From the NCBI GenBank assembly GCA_937926545.1, contig CALAZW010000048.1, forward strand, positions 1 to 34,924: DNA of 34,924 nt, read 5' to 3'. Below, one piece after another: positions 34,715 to 34,924 of the stretch. The notes under the pieces are model-generated. The model made no database searches. It was not told where the DNA came from and saw nothing but the letters and a program-made list of their open reading frames with translations. Within the stretch, counting starts at the first letter, position 1. The number at the start of each line of letters is the position of its first letter. A program made the position numbers and the translations under genes. Source of the stretch: an uncultured Helcococcus sp. Its GTDB lineage: Bacteria; Bacillota; Clostridia; Tissierellales; Peptoniphilaceae.

Positions 34715-34773
34715 CTTAAATCTGCTCCTTAAGAAATTAGCTTTTATATAAAATACATCTTAAATTAAGCTCT

Positions 34774-34924
34774 TTATCTTCTTATATACTTGTATTTTCC
34801 AACAAAACTATATTTTCCACATGTGACATCACTAGTATGGGAACATGATTTGCCTAAGTGGTTATTAGTATAGGAAGACAATTCAGCAGAGTCTTTCCCT
34901 ATAGTTTTTTTCTTTGCATTTTTT
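34774..34924 (-). CDS. Possible 3' end of an unidentified gene at the right edge
   Basis: An open frame enters from the right edge and runs about 49 codons to a TAA at 34774-34776. The tail is basic and contains two cysteines (KSCSHTSDVTCGKY) and ends KYKYIRR. An open frame of this size is mildly unlikely by chance in such AT-rich DNA, and the strand and spacing to the GNAT gene fit. The family is not recognised. Confidence 0.3.
   Translation of the reverse strand, partial: KNAKKKTIGKDSAELSSYTNNHLGKSCSHTSDVTCGKYSFVGKYKYIRR

Noticed and set aside
1..34924. CRISPR arrays, tRNA or rRNA genes, transposases
   Set aside because: No regularly spaced repeats, cloverleaf sequences, rRNA-like segments or transposase reading frames were seen.

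Overview
The window looks like a chromosomal stretch of a low-GC, anaerobic Gram-positive bacterium, most like Clostridia/Tissierellia (Peptoniphilus or Anaerococcus relatives). The reasons are strong AT bias, GGAGG-type ribosome binding sites, hairpin plus T-run terminators, a lipoprotein flavin reductase, a MATE pump and sigma-54 control. This placement is inference; no rRNA or tRNA is present.

Layout. (1) 1-5956, minus: a tightly overlapping operon of two giant paralogous proteins carrying a sigma-70 region-4 helix-turn-helix, followed by the start of an SF2 helicase whose reading departs from the family inside Walker A just before the window edge. (2) 6145-7631, plus: an unrecognised protein and a MerR-type regulator that share a 32-residue segment. 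(3) 7687-11044, minus: PadR regulator, small membrane protein, ABC ATPase and permease, behind a clear promoter with an operator-like dyad. (4) 11129-13398: divergent MATE pump and HAD phosphatase with overlapping promoters. (5) 13421-15232, minus: HrtAB-like ABC exporter. (6) 15358-17190, minus: lipoprotein FMN/FAD reductase of the fumarate/urocanate reductase class.

(7) 17522-25348, minus, is the most striking region. It holds a sigma-54 activator (PAS-AAA-Fis), then an operon of AtuA, an AtuA-related protein, degradative-type HMG-CoA reductase, a small membrane protein and a TctA-family permease, and finally rpoN itself. Upstream of atuA lies a perfect -24/-12 promoter (TTGGCACGCTTCTTGCA) with two TGACA-N4-TGTCA palindromes exactly 30 bp apart, placed like enhancer sites; one lies in the last codons of the activator gene. 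Sensor-regulator, enhancer, promoter, importer, catabolic enzymes and the sigma factor are thus all contiguous. I read it as an inducible module for uptake and NAD-linked breakdown of mevalonate or a related branched hydroxy acid. The function of AtuA is unknown and no HMG-CoA lyase is present, so part of the chemistry is undescribed.

(8) 25466-29949: a heterodimeric ABC exporter and a divergent LysR regulator with a perfect 9-bp-arm operator between them. (9) 30023-30850: exonuclease III. (10) 31077-33919, minus: a P1B metal ATPase with an unusual CPG motif, an HMA metallochaperone and a Crp/Fnr regulator; a perfect FNR box (TTGATTTAAATCAA) lies about 120 nt upstream, matching the regulator's ExxSR recognition helix. 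(11) 34184-34924: a GNAT acetyltransferase and the possible tail of one more gene.
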